Positions 22,602 through 34,483 are shown, numbered from the stretch's first letter. The stretch is DNA of 64,000 bases from Pseudisothecium myosuroides (GCA_951799445.1 OX637292.1:9799296-9863295); one strand, 5' to 3'. A program made the numbers and translations. The notes: a model not told the origin generated them from the sequence alone.

Positions 22602-23534
22602 TTAACCCCTAAAGGCCCAAGGCCTTTTTTCTGCCAAAAAACACTCAAAACTGCCATTTCTAAAGCAAGGAGTAAAAAAAATTGAAAAATGTTTTTTTTT
22701 TGCACATCTAACTGTAGGATCTTACACCTAACTAGTATGAGAATGTGTGGAAAAAATTTCAGAATTTTTGACCGCTCAGATTGCAAGATATCTGTGTTTA
22801 AAGTGGAAAAAACAAGTATTTCAGCACATTGCGGGACTAGATTTTTTGACTTTAAACATTTTTCACTTAAAATTTTTGCACTACAAAGTTTTGTGCTTCA
22901 AATCTTTATAGTGGAGAATTGAGTTGAGAGTCTAGGGGAAAAAAAAATATTCAAAAAAACTTAATTATCATTCCTAAAAAATTTATTAAGTAGAAGTAGG
23001 TACAAGATAGAAGGAAAATCTAAAACATTAATATATTTTAGATGGAATTAAAATACACTAATCCTAATGGTGAGATTGTTCTAGCAAATAAACTAAACCA
23101 TGAGATTTTTTTTTTCTTTTAAATTGCAAAAATAGCATTTAGAAATGAATCCTACGAGTTATTTTTTTCAAGAAGATGCTCTAATTGCCCGAAAAACAAG
23201 AATGTCCATAACTTTCTCATAACAAATCCAAATGAAATGAATCAAAGCTTTCCAGATAGACAAAAATATAATCTACAAGAAGAAAGAAAAAATCAAATTT
23301 TTGCCAAATTTTTCTTGCTGCCCGGACTGCCCAGTTACAAAAAAAAGTAACATATTTGGCCATAACTTTTGACTCCTATTTCCAAATGTCCTGAAATTTA
23401 GTGCATACAAAAGATATTCCTCGCGCCCACCTTCTATTAAAATTTCAGCTTAAAATATGGAAATCTCTAGTCACACGGACCTGCCCAAAATTTCTATACG
23501 GCCAAAAAACGCATGCCGGTCCTTTAGGGGTTAA
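22602..23534 (-). mobile_element. TTAA-bounded TIR element T3, with an empty site elsewhere
   Basis: A 933 bp element with left end TTAACCCCTAAAGGCCCAAG and right end GGTCCTTTAGGGGTTAA. It is inserted in a family X repeat. The uninterrupted family X copy at 49784-50020 reads straight across the site with a single TTAG (49946-49949). This shows that a 4-bp TTAA was duplicated on insertion. The interior is shared with T2, T4 and T5, and there is no coding capacity. Confidence 0.85.
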
Positions 23535-23990
23535 CTATGAGTGCATGAGAACCTACAAATTTTAATTTATTTATCCTACATGGGTTGCTCTACTTACTAC
23601 TACCCCATACGTATATAGAGTTGTCTTTTCACTTTAAAACCCAAAATAAGTTATTGATTACAAATATTAATAATGCATTAGTGCATTAGGGCATTATTCA
23701 TAGGACTTTTGGCCAACATCTTTCACTTCAAATATTTGTTGATTTGTTTGTCTAGTCCTAAAATTATGAAAAGAAAATGGAACATACCATAATGTACTGT
23801 CACTATCCCGATACCGAGGCTTACATTAATTATGTGGAGATGAAAGTCGTGGATGAAGACTCCAGAGAGGAAAAGGCAACTTCTCTGAAGGCTACTGAAT
23901 GTTATGCAGTGCCTCAATGTTTCTTGTGTTTTTTCAATGTGTATCAAACTATCAATTGAGCAACCCAATTTTTTCATTTGCAATGTTTCT

Positions 23991-24915
23991 TTAACCCCTA
24001 AAGGACCATTGTCCCTGAGGAGACAAAATGGAATTTGGGTAGATTTCTATAACCTCAATGTTTGGTGAAATTTTCTGGAACTTTCTCATAAGATAGAGAA
24101 ATTGATTAGCTTTGTGGAAATATGATTTTTATTTCAGCTGGTGTCTGAGAACAAAAGTTATACTACAAAAAGTCTAGAACTGAACTTAGTGGGCAATACA
24201 AAAAAAAAATGTTACAATTCAGAATAATTTTTAAATTTTTTTACCTAAAATATTATTATTATTTTTGCATATGAAGCTTTGATTCATTCTATTTGGACTA
24301 GTAATGAGAAAGTTAAGGACAATCTTGTTTTTCGAGCAGTCTAAGCATCTTCTAGAAAAAATAACTAATAGGATTCATTTCTGAATGCAATTTTTACAAT
24401 TTTTCAAAAAATATTGTTTGAAAAGGTTAAATTTTCTTGCTAAAACAATCTCACTATTGGGAATACTGTATTTCAATCCCATCTTATAGGTATTAACGAT
24501 TTAGTTTTTCTTTCAATTTTGGACCTACTTCTACTTAATAACTTTTTAAAGAATGAAAATCAAATTGTTGTCTTTTTTGAATTTTTTTTCTAAACTTTCA
24601 ATTCAATTCTTCAACACAATTTAAAAAAATTCAAAGTCTCAGTGCAAAAAATTTCCATAAATGGCGATTAAAGTCATCTAAAATTGCCAGCTAGTTTTCA
24701 ATTTTTTTTTCAACTTTGAATGCTAATATCTTCTAATTTGTATGGTCAATTTTCATGAAATTTTTACCACATGATCTTAGACAAGTGAAGTACAAGATCT
24801 TATCGTTAGATTCTAAGAAAAATGTTTTTTCTTCTTTCGTGGATGAATGCAGCAGAGATGGCAGTTTTGCGTGATTTTTTTTATAGAAAAATGGCCTTTG
24901 TCTTTTTGAGGTTAA
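23991..24915 (+). mobile_element. TTAA-bounded TIR element T4, right end decayed
   Basis: Left end TTAACCCCTAAAGGACCATT. The right end is degenerate (GGCCTTTGTCTTTTTGAGGTTAA) but in the right place. The interior aligns with T5 in the same orientation and with T2/T3 inverted. It is 925 bp and non-coding. Confidence 0.7.
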
Positions 24916-25014
24916 AAAAGAATAAGATCATGAAGTTCATTCCTTTTTGTAGTCAATTGTGTTAACATCTTGAGATATATATACAACAACTAGAATTTAT
25001 TAAGTTTGTTCATG

Positions 25015-25336
25015 TACTACACTAAATAGGGTATTTAGTGTTGGATTACATTTAGTGTAATTACCACCCTACTTGACCCTACACTAAATGTCAATTTTAG
25101 GACGAATAGTGTAGTGCTAAACTTCAATGCGCCGCCTTTGTCTTCTCTTCCCTTCTACCTTCCTTTAATAAGTTCTAACACTAAATGTAAACATTTTCAG
25201 ATTTCAGATTTACCATAGAGTATATTTAATGTTAGAAATTACATTTAATGTTACTTACTTTAGTAGGCTTAATGATATTTAGTGTCATGGTTCGCAAATA
25301 GTGTTGCCAACACTAAATACCCTATTTAGTGTAGTG
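25015..25336. mobile_element. CACTA-like MITE
   Basis: Near-perfect terminal inverted repeat: TACTACACTAAATAGGG and the TATTTAGTGTTGG following it on the left, the same inverted on the right, ending CACTA on the complementary strand. Further ATTTAGTGT sub-repeats lie inside, as is common in CACTA elements. It abuts the next element at 25335. Confidence 0.6.
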
Positions 25337-26537
25337 CTAGTAGAAAATTAGTGACCAAATCAACAAAACATCAACACTGCATTAGGAAAAATTTTAGCCT
25401 TCAATAAGGCCGCGAGTCTTGCACACACCCAATGCATTTAGGGAAAAAAAGAAAAGAAAAATTAATTTTTTTTTTTGACAATTTGAAAAATGACATGGCA
25501 CTACTGGTGCCACGTCAGCGCCATGTCAGATTGAAAAAAATTCAATTTAAAAAAAGAAAAAAATCAATTTTTTTTTTGTAATTGCACCCCCGGGGGCCCA
25601 AAAATAAAAAAACTAGCAGCCTTCTTGAGGGCTGAAATTTTTCCTAAAGGTTTTGTTGACTTGGGTGTTGTATTGTCTGGTTTTACAACTTTATTGATTT
25701 TGCCCAAGTTAACAAAATGGTTACATTATTTTTGTTGATTTGGATAGTGCAGTGACCAAATCAAGATTTTGTTAAATTTTTTGGAATGTTTTATAATCTT
25801 CTAGATTTTAAAAAAAAAATTTGGAATGTTTTGGAATCTTCTAGATTTTTTAAAATCTTTTGAAATTTTTGGAATCTTAATTGTACAATGTAGTTTTTTT
25901 TTTTCAATTAACTATTCACAATTTGGTGTTTTTTGAAGTCAGCAGACTTTAGAGGCAATTTTGGCCTAATAAATGAACATTTTTCAAAAGAATTGGATTA
26001 GAAAAGTCGTAAAATCAAGCCAAATTTCACTACTGAAAATTTGTTTGAGATTTGAAGCCTCCAATCAAATGTTATGGACAAAAATCAGAAAGAGGTGGAA
26101 ATGGACAATTTCTTTGACATTTTCAAACACCCTCTCTGATTTATGTCCTTAACTTTTGATTAGAGGGTCTAAATCTCAAACAAATTTTTGGAGGTGAAAG
26201 TTGGCTTGATTTTCTAACTTTTCTTTGTTCAAAGTTTCTTGAAAAAAGTTCATTTACTAGGCCAAAATCGCCTCCAAGAGGTCCAAGGATCAAACCATGG
26301 TGGGCGGCATTTGCCATGTGGTAGCTTCTGAATTTTTTTTATTTTTTTATTTTTTTTTCCAATGAATTTTAAAAAAAAAATGGGACTAAGTCAACAAAAA
26401 AAATCAACACTTTTTTTTTCAAAAATCATCACTTTTGTATACAAAATTGCCCAAATCAACTCGTCCAAATTAACAAAAAAAATCAACACTTTTATGTTGA
26501 ATTTTTGTTAATCTGGTAACCAAATTTTCTACTAGTG
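25335..26537. mobile_element. CACTA-like non-autonomous element, 1.2 kb
   Basis: Right terminus CACTAGTAGAAAATTTGG (complement strand), left terminus TGCTAGTAGAAAATTAGTG. Both are flanked by TAG (25332-25334 and 26538-26540), a 3-bp duplication as made by CACTA transposases. The interior holds sub-terminal inverted repeats (AATTTTAGCCTTCAATAAGG paired with CCTTCTTGAGGGCTGAAATT) and a larger inverted pair around 25985-26290. No open frame. Confidence 0.6.
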
Positions 26538-26982
26538 TAGCTTGAGTGCCATTATGCATGAATTAAAAATACCCATCAACATTTCAACAATCACACAATC
26601 TTGACTAAATACCATTGGACATACCAATCTGGTATACATTTTTAAAAGTCGAAACTCATAACAATACATCAATATCTACAAGGCATTCCTAATTTTATTG
26701 ATACCTTTGATTCTTTCTTCAAATACACTATGGAACCGGTAACTTCAAGTTCAATGATACATCTTTGAAAATGAATATCACTGCCCATCTAATTTGTCCA
26801 AAATCCAGCCCATGCCAACACTAATCCTCCCTACTACCTTCAGTTGTGAAGATCAAATTTGACATAAATTAAGTCATCTTTGTAAAAGAAATGCCACATG
26901 ACATCCACTGATTGGTGCAAGGTGACGTGGACTTTTTAAAATTTGGCGTGGAAAATCCACTTCGGCACCTCTCTGCCGAATC

Positions 26983-27224
26983 TATACTAAATAGTGATAT
27001 TAGGTTGCCTTACTTCAAGAAAACCACTTTACAAGCCAACCAGTCAACAAATATGTCTATTGATTTTTTTGTTTATACTCATAGAGATTCATAAGTCCCA
27101 CATGCATAAATTTTTAATTCAAAAAAATAATAAATTCTTGCAAAGAAACACTACACATTTATATAGTGTAGAATGTTGAGAAATTAGTGTGGGGCAACCT
27201 AATTTCACTATTTATTTAGTGTAC
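26983..27224. mobile_element. MITE with (C)TACTAAATA..AGGTTGCC ends
   Basis: The left arm, TATACTAAATAGTGATATTA then GGTTGCC, is inverted at the right (GGCAACCTAATTTCACTATT, then TAGTGTA). About 240 bp with no coding capacity. It lies just downstream of the putative minus-strand gene at 27319. Confidence 0.65.
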
Positions 27225-27318
27225 GGTACTTGAACGGAAGTGAAATTTCAACGAAATTCTCGATGAAAGGTCTGTAGGCAACTTCCGTCCGTCTGTCCGT
27301 CAACGTCTCGTTCTTCCA

Positions 27319-27854
27319 TCAGTCAACGACGAAAACGTCCCCAAACCCAGACCCCTTCGTAGCCACGAGCTTGTCCCCTCTTCCACTTGCTTCTGCCATA
27401 TTTTGACTTTGCTGCAATTCCTTCAGCAACCGATGCAGATTCGAATCCACCCTAAAACTTACCATCACATCACGAAAAGATCATTGATAGTCCCCCTTTG
27501 CTCATCACTCACTTCAATCGGAACCGAAATCGGCTTGTTGGTTGCTTGTGAGTTTTCTATCTTTACCTTATGATCCCGCTTTTGCAGGCCCCAGTTGCTT
27601 TGATTCGGACTTCGGGGAGGATTGTTTGCTATTTTAGCCAGAATTGGCTTACGGGTATCTAGTCTTTTTTTTCTTGTGGACGGAAGAGGTCGTGAACTCC
27701 CGGTGAACAGTTTCGTGACGGATTTCTTGGAGGGTGGATGCCGAATTTGCAATAGTCGGCGAGAGCTTTGCTGATTGTGAAGAGATCGGGCGGGGAGGTA
27801 GAGTTTGAAGGCACAGGTACGAGGTCGAATTTTTTTCGGTGATTTTAGTACCAT
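27319..27854 (-). CDS. Possible small gene divergent from syntaxin B (hypothetical, one frame break)
   Basis: Tentative model: start ATG 27854, exon 1 to 27653, intron 27652-27452 (GTAAGC..TTTTAG), exon 2 27451-27319 ending in TGA. Exon 2 reads VDSNLHRLLKELQQSQN.. and ends GFGDVFVVD. The exon 1 frame that joins it in phase contains PPRPISSQSAKLSPTIANSA and HKKKKTRYP. To link it to the ATG (MVLKSPKK) one extra A is needed in the seven-A run at 27830-27836. So this is a sequencing/assembly indel, a recent frameshift, or a wrong model. Other frames of exon 1 are also open, which weakens the call. No family was recognised. It is head to head with syntaxin B across about 270 bp, so a shared promoter is possible. 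Confidence 0.3.
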
Positions 27855-27964
27855 TTTTTTGGGGTCTTCTTATGTGCTTTGTGTTACTTCGGAAATCTTG
27901 AATTATCAGTGTTTTGTCTAACTCGAAAAGCTTGAAATGTTTACTGAAAAACGCGATTTTTAAT

Positions 27965-28121
27965 TTTCTGGGTTGACCTAACCGACAGCGAGAGTGGAGA
28001 ATTTGACAGAGAAAAACTTGCTTTCGAGTCGGAGAATTTTCGTGAAGCGCGGGGAGGATCGCGAGCGCGAAGCCGTGGTGGTGGTGGTGCTCGAGCCAGG
28101 GTTTGTGGAGAGGCAGCCACG
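27965..28121 (+). promoter_or_regulatory. Conserved 5' flank of syntaxin copy B
   Basis: Matches the 5' flank of copy A (17176-17320). It includes GACCTAACCGACAGCGAGAG, GAGGATCGCG and TTTGTGGAGAGGCAGCCACG next to the ATG. Likely 5' UTR and core promoter. A GTGGTGGTGGTGG run near 28077 is specific to copy B. Confidence 0.7.
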
Positions 28122-29992
28122 ATGAACAACCTTCTGAATAATACGGTCGGGAAGGCCAGGAACTATGTGGATCTCAAGAAAGACGCCCGCCGGGGCGACA
28201 TTGAGCTCGGGGAAGTGCCGTTAGGGGGAGGGGACGGCGGCGGTGGGGAGGTCGACATGAGGCAGTTCTTCGAGGAGGTTGGAGTGATCAAGAGCGAGAT
28301 GGACAAGATCAAGCAATTGCTGGAGAAGGTGAAGGTCGCGAACGACGAGAGCCGGACGGTGCACAAAGCGCAGGCCATGAAGGCGCTGCGTGCTCGGATG
28401 GACGCGGACATTGCGCAGGTGACGAAGATCGCGAAGTCGCTGAAGCTGAAGCTGGAGGCGCTGGACCGAGCGAACGCGGAGAGCAGGAGAGTCCGAGGGT
28501 CCGAGGTAGGGTCACCTACGGACAGGACCCGCACATCCATCACGAGCACGTTGAGGAAGAAGCTGAAGGATCTGATGGGGGAATTTCAGATGTTGCGTCA
28601 GCAGATGATGGAAGAATACAAGGAGACGGTGGAGCGGAGGTATGGGATTTGTTACTCTGTTTTAATTTGGTGTATTGATATGGAGTGAGTCGTCGGTGGT
28701 GTATGATGTGTGCAAGTTGTTGGAAGGCTGTTGGCAACAGAGACAAGCTCTCGTAGCTGTTGGTGTGCTAGAGTATCTCCTCTGTAAAGAAGATTAAGGG
28801 AGGCTTGTCCTTGAGGCTATTTATTGAATTCTCTCATGAAGCAATTCCTTGCCCGAGGGCTATAAAGTTGTGTTGTTTCAGCAGTCGTTATTCATGTCCA
28901 CTCCCAAGGTTTGTCCTGCAAATCGCAATTTGCTATGGCTGAGATGGTATTTCGGTAGAGGTTACTATTTGCGTCATTTTAAGCATTTAAAATATTAGGA
29001 CTTGGGAGATGCTTAGAGCTGTGGATAGATCTTTGGTTACGAAAGCCAGGTGCGTTCAGATCAATTTTTTCACTGTGTTTGATTTTCTTATGCAATTTCA
29101 AAGAGGGCGAATTTAGACCACTAGAGTATGATAGACGAGTTGCTGGTGGTAAGAGGTTCAGTATAGTTGACGGGGTCAGGTCCTTAAACGGTTTCAGTAT
29201 CCTCTACCTTACATTGGATGCATTGTTTTTGGAGGCAGACGAATTTAGCAAAGACCGAAGCTACTAACCATCGTAATCCGTCCATGTGAAGATAATTCCT
29301 AGGACGTAGCCACGTAGTTTTTGTGTACAATGTCGTGCATGCACTCTGCTTTAGTCTGATCATATCAACTATTTGAAAAGTCTGGGTGACTGAGACTTTT
29401 TTGGAAACTATTTGTAAGTGTTCTGTGAGTGCTCAGTTACTGTAACGGAATCTGCTGATTTATTTAGCCATTCAGCCGCGTCCATGTACGGTGTGTGTAT
29501 TTGTCGCAGAATTCATGCTGCGTTCACTCTTTCAGGCTAACCGATACTTGACTTCTCTGTTACAGGTACTACACGGTGACAGGCCAACATGCGGATGACG
29601 ACACAATTGAGAATATCATCGAGACTGGAAACAGCGAGACGTTCCTCCAGAAGGCTATTCAGGAGCAGGGGCGAGGTCAAGTTATAGAGACAATCAAAGA
29701 AATCCAAGAGCGGCACGATGCCGTGAAGGACATCGAGAGGAACTTGATTGAGTTGAACCAGATCTTCATGGACATGTCAACTTTGGTTGAAGCGCAAGGT
29801 GAGCAGCTGAACGATATCGAACAGCATGTGAACAGGGCGACGTCATTTGTAGCGAGTGGAACAACGCAGCTGAAAATTGCGAAGGATCACCAAAGAAACA
29901 CCCGGAAGTGGATGTGCATTGGCATTGGGTTGCTCATTCTGTTGATCCTGATCGTCCTTCTGCCAATCCTGCATATCACAGGTGCTATTTGA
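28122..29992 (+). CDS. SYP1: Plasma-membrane-type Qa-SNARE (SYP1 syntaxin), copy B
   Basis: Two exons, 28122-28639 and 29566-29992, separated by a 926 bp GT-AG intron (GTATGG..TTACAG), encode 314 aa. Layout: N-terminal peptide [20 protein letters not shown], Gly-rich linker (about 33-44, three residues longer than copy A), Habc helices (about 45-165), [14 protein letters not shown] at the junction (166-179), SNARE motif about 215-275 with zero-layer Gln250 in LVEAQGEQ, the basic-aromatic RNTRKWMCI before the membrane, and a hydrophobic anchor about 291-308 with a four-residue tail. RKWMCI and the short tail are the usual form of this family, so B looks like the conservative copy. It is an inverted duplicate of copy A; similarity extends through 5' flank, exon 1, the first part of the intron, exon 2 and 3' flank. 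It acts as a t-SNARE at the plasma membrane or cell plate by family knowledge. Confidence 0.94.
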
Positions 29993-30069
29993 GGCGGTCA
30001 ATAGAACGAGTAGGGTAGTTTTTGTGAGAAATGAGCGTGGTTTGCTAAACATGCGCGGAAAAGGACACC

Positions 30070-30315
30070 GTTAGAGAGCCAAATACATGTTCGTGGAGGC
30101 CATTTGATCATTTTCCGACTTGAGCGTGTCGAGGTGGACACGTGAAGAATCAAAGGTAGAGCGGAGGAGCCGTTTGTAGATGGTGACGAAGTCCGAAGGC
30201 CCTCCGGAATATCATACAGCTCGATGATAGCATATGTAAGCGGTCTCGATCGCGGCATTGTAGTGTCCTGGGGAACTGCTCGATCTCCTTACAGCCCACT
30301 GTGATGGACAGATGT
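30070..30315 (+). other. Conserved block downstream of syntaxin copy B (probable 3' UTR)
   Basis: Counterpart of 14896-15170. It starts about 80-110 bases after the stop codon and shares long runs with copy A, including GAGCGTGTCGAGGTGGACAC and GGTGACGAAGTCCGAAGGCC. Indels of three bases and point differences are scattered through it. Similarity fades after about 30315. Confidence 0.7.
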
Positions 30316-33300
30316 GTATACCTTATGACACTGACTGGTCATCTGGATTAGTCTGGGCCCTGTTTCTCTTGTTCACCATGTGAAGCTTGGGTGTCTGGCT
30401 AGCATTATGGCGAGCTGTGTGACTAGTGCCAGAGTGACCAAGCGTCGTCTCTGCTGAATTCAACACTACGAGTATTCGAGGATGAGGAGTAAGGGGAGCA
30501 CGACAGGCTTGCAGACCTCCTTTTCAGCATTTAGGGAATCTGATTTCCCAAATTTACAGAAAGGCATCAAGTTTCGGTTCATCTGGGTGTGGCCATTGAG
30601 TTTCGCATTTGGTATGTGAGGTTCTGCCTACACGCAGGTATACCGGGCTCTTCGGACGCGCAGGTATATCTGACTCTGCCCACATCCAGATGTACGCTAG
30701 TCAGCTCGTGCCGTAGATGAAGGATGACGAAGTCGGATGGGAAATTCCTGCCCCGTGTTTCCGTGCATGTGAATAACAGGATATTCTTCCTGGAATTAAT
30801 GATTTTAATTTTTACCGACAGGATATTTGTACTTATGACGGGTTACGTATTTCGAGTATTTCGAAAAGCTACAGTAAGATAATTTCACTTGTTTCTAGTC
30901 CCTACAACTGAATATTTGAGTTTGTAGTTGATCACCCACCCCATGCAGGTTCGAATTACTGAGATTCCATTATGTACTCTTACCACTACAGTACTAAGTT
31001 TTTTTTAACTATCTTTTTGTTTTTGTTTTACAATGAACATCAATGTTACGTTTCATGTGGAATTGAATAGTCTTTTTTTTGCTTTCAGCCTCAGTTTATC
31101 TTTAGCAGCGATTCACATCGATAGTTCTGATTCTAAGGCGAAGGCTTGACCAATTGGTGTGCTAATCAAGACGACTCAAAACAGTGTCCCCGACAATTAT
31201 TATAATTACAGTCTTTTTACTTCTCAATGACATCAATTTAGATCACATTGTTACTTGTTAGTCCTTGATTGACGTAGTTTGGCATACCAGTTGTTCATTC
31301 CCTCCCCAAATCCCATACAATTGAACTCAACCCCTACCGAAAGAGGCTACACAATTGTTTGTCTTCCGTCACTTGTAACAAGCAGAAGACATGGAGCAAT
31401 GAAGCTTGAATCAAATTGTTGCAATTGGATTTCAAAATCGACCTGACAATGCAATGGTGAAATTCACATAGCTACACTAAGTTCGCCAGCTTCATCTGGA
31501 AATTAACCCTGGAACGCTAGGCTGGTCACCGAGTGGAATTCATCCTTTTGCGTACTGTGTGAATCATTTGCTTAAAAAAAACCAAGAGGCTTAGAAATAT
31601 TGACACTACTTTTGAAATATTTCTATTTGATTTCTCATATTTTAAGATCAAAATATGCACCGATTATACCATGATGCTTAAAAATATTATCTCCACTAAA
31701 AAATTAAAAAACATTCTATTTTAAGCAATTTTAAAATTACTATGTATTTTACAATGAATTTACTTAATAAAATCATATAAATTTCATTTTGACAAGGCAA
31801 CCTCTTTGTCTTTGCTTCATACAAAGTGAAAAAGAAAACCAATTCTTTTTCTATAAATCAAGCTTGGCTATTCTTGGCATAAAATTCTTCAAAATTTACA
31901 AATTGTTTAATTTCTTTCTTTTGTAAATCCTACATTGCAAGTGCTACCAAGACATTCTTGGTGCAACATGATAATTCAAAGCTATACAAAAACTTATTCT
32001 TCTACTTCATAGTAACGAACTTGAGGTTCATCGTTGCTAAAGTAAACACGCTTCAAAATAGTCTTTCAACTTTTTTTATGCTTTGCCATAGCGGATCTCA
32101 AAGGTGTTGAATTGCAAGCCAATGGTGAGGCTTTTGCAAATGATGAGACAATGCATGAGCCCTTATAGTTTTTTTTTTCAACTATTCTTGATTCTTCATA
32201 CGAGGTATCATTTTCTCCTAATTCATTTGCAACTTTCAAAGTGAAAGATGTGAAAAATCAATAGAAAGATTTGAAAATTCAACATCCGTGCAAGATTTGG
32301 ATGCCATGTGTTGAGTGTGTTTTGTTGACAAGGTCAAGTAGCCATGACAAATTGTATGAGCAAAATGTAGTTGAGAAATTATGTTTTTAATGCTATATTT
32401 GCAATCAAATGTGTAATATTTGTAGAAATAAAGTTTGTACGAACTCTAAACTTTTGTTCTCATTTGGCTTGACATAGCCTATTGGCACAACTTCTTATTT
32501 ATAAGTTGAAGAAAGCAATTCTTCATAGTGAAAGTTCAAAACTATAAAAGGTTGAAAATGTAAAAGCTAAAAAGACAAAATACAAATTGTGGAAAAGGTG
32601 AAAAATGTAAAAGGCATTTTATAGCCTCTAGTTTATATTCTTTGTAGATTTTATAGGGTTCAATATCTACAAGTTTGATAAATAATTGTATCAAAGTAAG
32701 AAAGGCCATATTGTGTCAAAACTTGGTTGAAATTTGATCATGACATGGTAAAAATGCAAATGCAATTTAGCATGTCATGATCAAATTTCAACCACGTTTG
32801 GATTGAATTAACAAATCTGCAAATGCCCAAAATTGAATTTGTTTCAAATTCATTTACATTTGGAATTCCACTATACTAATCAATGAAAATTTAGTGTTAC
32901 AATATTCAATCTTTGATTTGAAAATGCTATAAGTTTTTACTCTTGATGAAGATTTTTACCAAGAGCTTAGATATCAATACTATTCAAAGGAAAAGGGGCA
33001 ATCTATGAAAATGTTGTGGTTGATAAAAATATTCATCAAGTATTGAGTATTTTATTCCCAATAATTAAATTTATTGGATTGAAGAGAGCTTCATTTCATT
33101 ATGGACTAGTATCCCCTGTGTTGTTGCCATAGTATAATAAAATAAAAATAAAAATAATTTTCTAATTTTTTAATTTATAAAAACTTTAAAGTCCAATAAT
33201 TTTCACACTGCGGGCCCAAACAAAGCTTGTGATACTTAATAGAAAATTAAATCATATTTGAAATAATGTCCAAAGTAAAAAAATCATTTTTTTTGTTTTA

Positions 33301-34483
33301 GAATATTTACAATCTTGTATTGAATATAATAGCTACTTAAACAAACATGGAAAAGATTAATATATAAAATAAATAGACTTGACATAATACATATTCCATT
33401 GGTTTAGAAATATGGAAGTATATGTACAATTGTAAAAAAAAATTGATATTTAAATAGAATTTGAGAAGGAAATTAAAAATTGAGGGAAAAAATTGTAGTA
33501 TTATGCGATATCTATCAATCTTCTAACTTCCTACTTTCATTCAAATGACCAAAAAAATGCAATACCTATTAACCTTCAAAATCCTATGACTTTGTATTTT
33601 TGTCTCGATTTTTGTGCACTGATGTTTACCCAATTTTACTAAGTGGTTATAGAGTGATGTAGTGAAATGTCTTTATGGTCTCAACAAGGGCTAATATAAA
33701 AAATGATTTCGGTCTATTTTTCTAATCCAAGGATCAAGCAAAGAGTGGAAAATTCTTGGGAGAGTGGATCGGAATTCAAGGAGAATTGGATGGTTTTTCT
33801 ATTTTTAAATCAAAAAGTAGCTTTCTTTTCCAAAAAGGTAGCTAGTCAAACTTCCTCATTTACAACTTTGCTCTATGCGAGGCCACTTTTTCTTCAGTCC
33901 AAAGCCAATAAATTTCTCAAGAGAATCCTTATTGAAAATTGTTATACTTGACTTTGATAGTAGGCTTTGTATGCTATTGTGGTTCACTTTTGGACTTGCT
34001 CACTCTCGCCTTGGTTGGTTGTTATTAAAAAGGTGCTTTTGAAAATGTTTTTGAAAATGTAAAAATCTTCACCAAGGACAAGGTATTTTGGTTTCGTATA
34101 CTTTTTCCCATGCTTTTTCCTTTATCAATGGAATTTGTCCATGTGTTTCAAGAAGAAGAAGAAAATACTATTGTACTCCGAAAGGTTAATTGGAGTTGGA
34201 TCTCATAATCAACCCCAAAGGAACTATATCAGATTTTGAGATATATTTTGAGTTTTACCAGCTATTTTCTTTTTAATTCCCTTATCAAACCGTTTTTTCA
34301 AATACCAAGTCAAGTTATTTTATTTACTTTTCACTCTAAATAGAAATTATATAGATTTTTTCATTGGGTTTTTTTCGATGTTTTCAAATTGCAAACAAGT
34401 CTATTTACAATTCCAATGCCTAACTTAGAACTAGCTTTTCCCAAATACTAAGTTGTATTGCAAAGCCACTTTGTACAAACTTA
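30316..34483. other. Long gene-free stretch, GC falling to AT-rich
   Basis: The first 1.2 kb is of moderate GC and holds three short degenerate repeats near 30625-30700 (CGCAGGTATA-type). Beyond 31.6 kb the DNA is very AT-rich. An 82-codon frame at 33703-33951 resembles nothing known. The only structured element noted is the hairpin at 32715-32803. Confidence 0.5.
32715..32803. other. Perfect-stem hairpin, miRNA-precursor-like
   Basis: 32725-32747 (GGTTGAAATTTGATCATGAC then ATG) is exactly complementary to 32771-32793, a 23-bp perfect stem with a 23-nt loop. Outside it, pairing continues with two mismatches for about eight more pairs. It is single-copy in the window and not bounded by a recognisable MITE end. 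It could be a small-RNA precursor, a tiny foldback element or chance. Confidence 0.4.

Noticed and set aside
30945..30975. GGTTCGAATTAC, resembling a tRNA T-loop
   Set aside because: No matching acceptor stem, D-arm or anticodon arm can be drawn around it.
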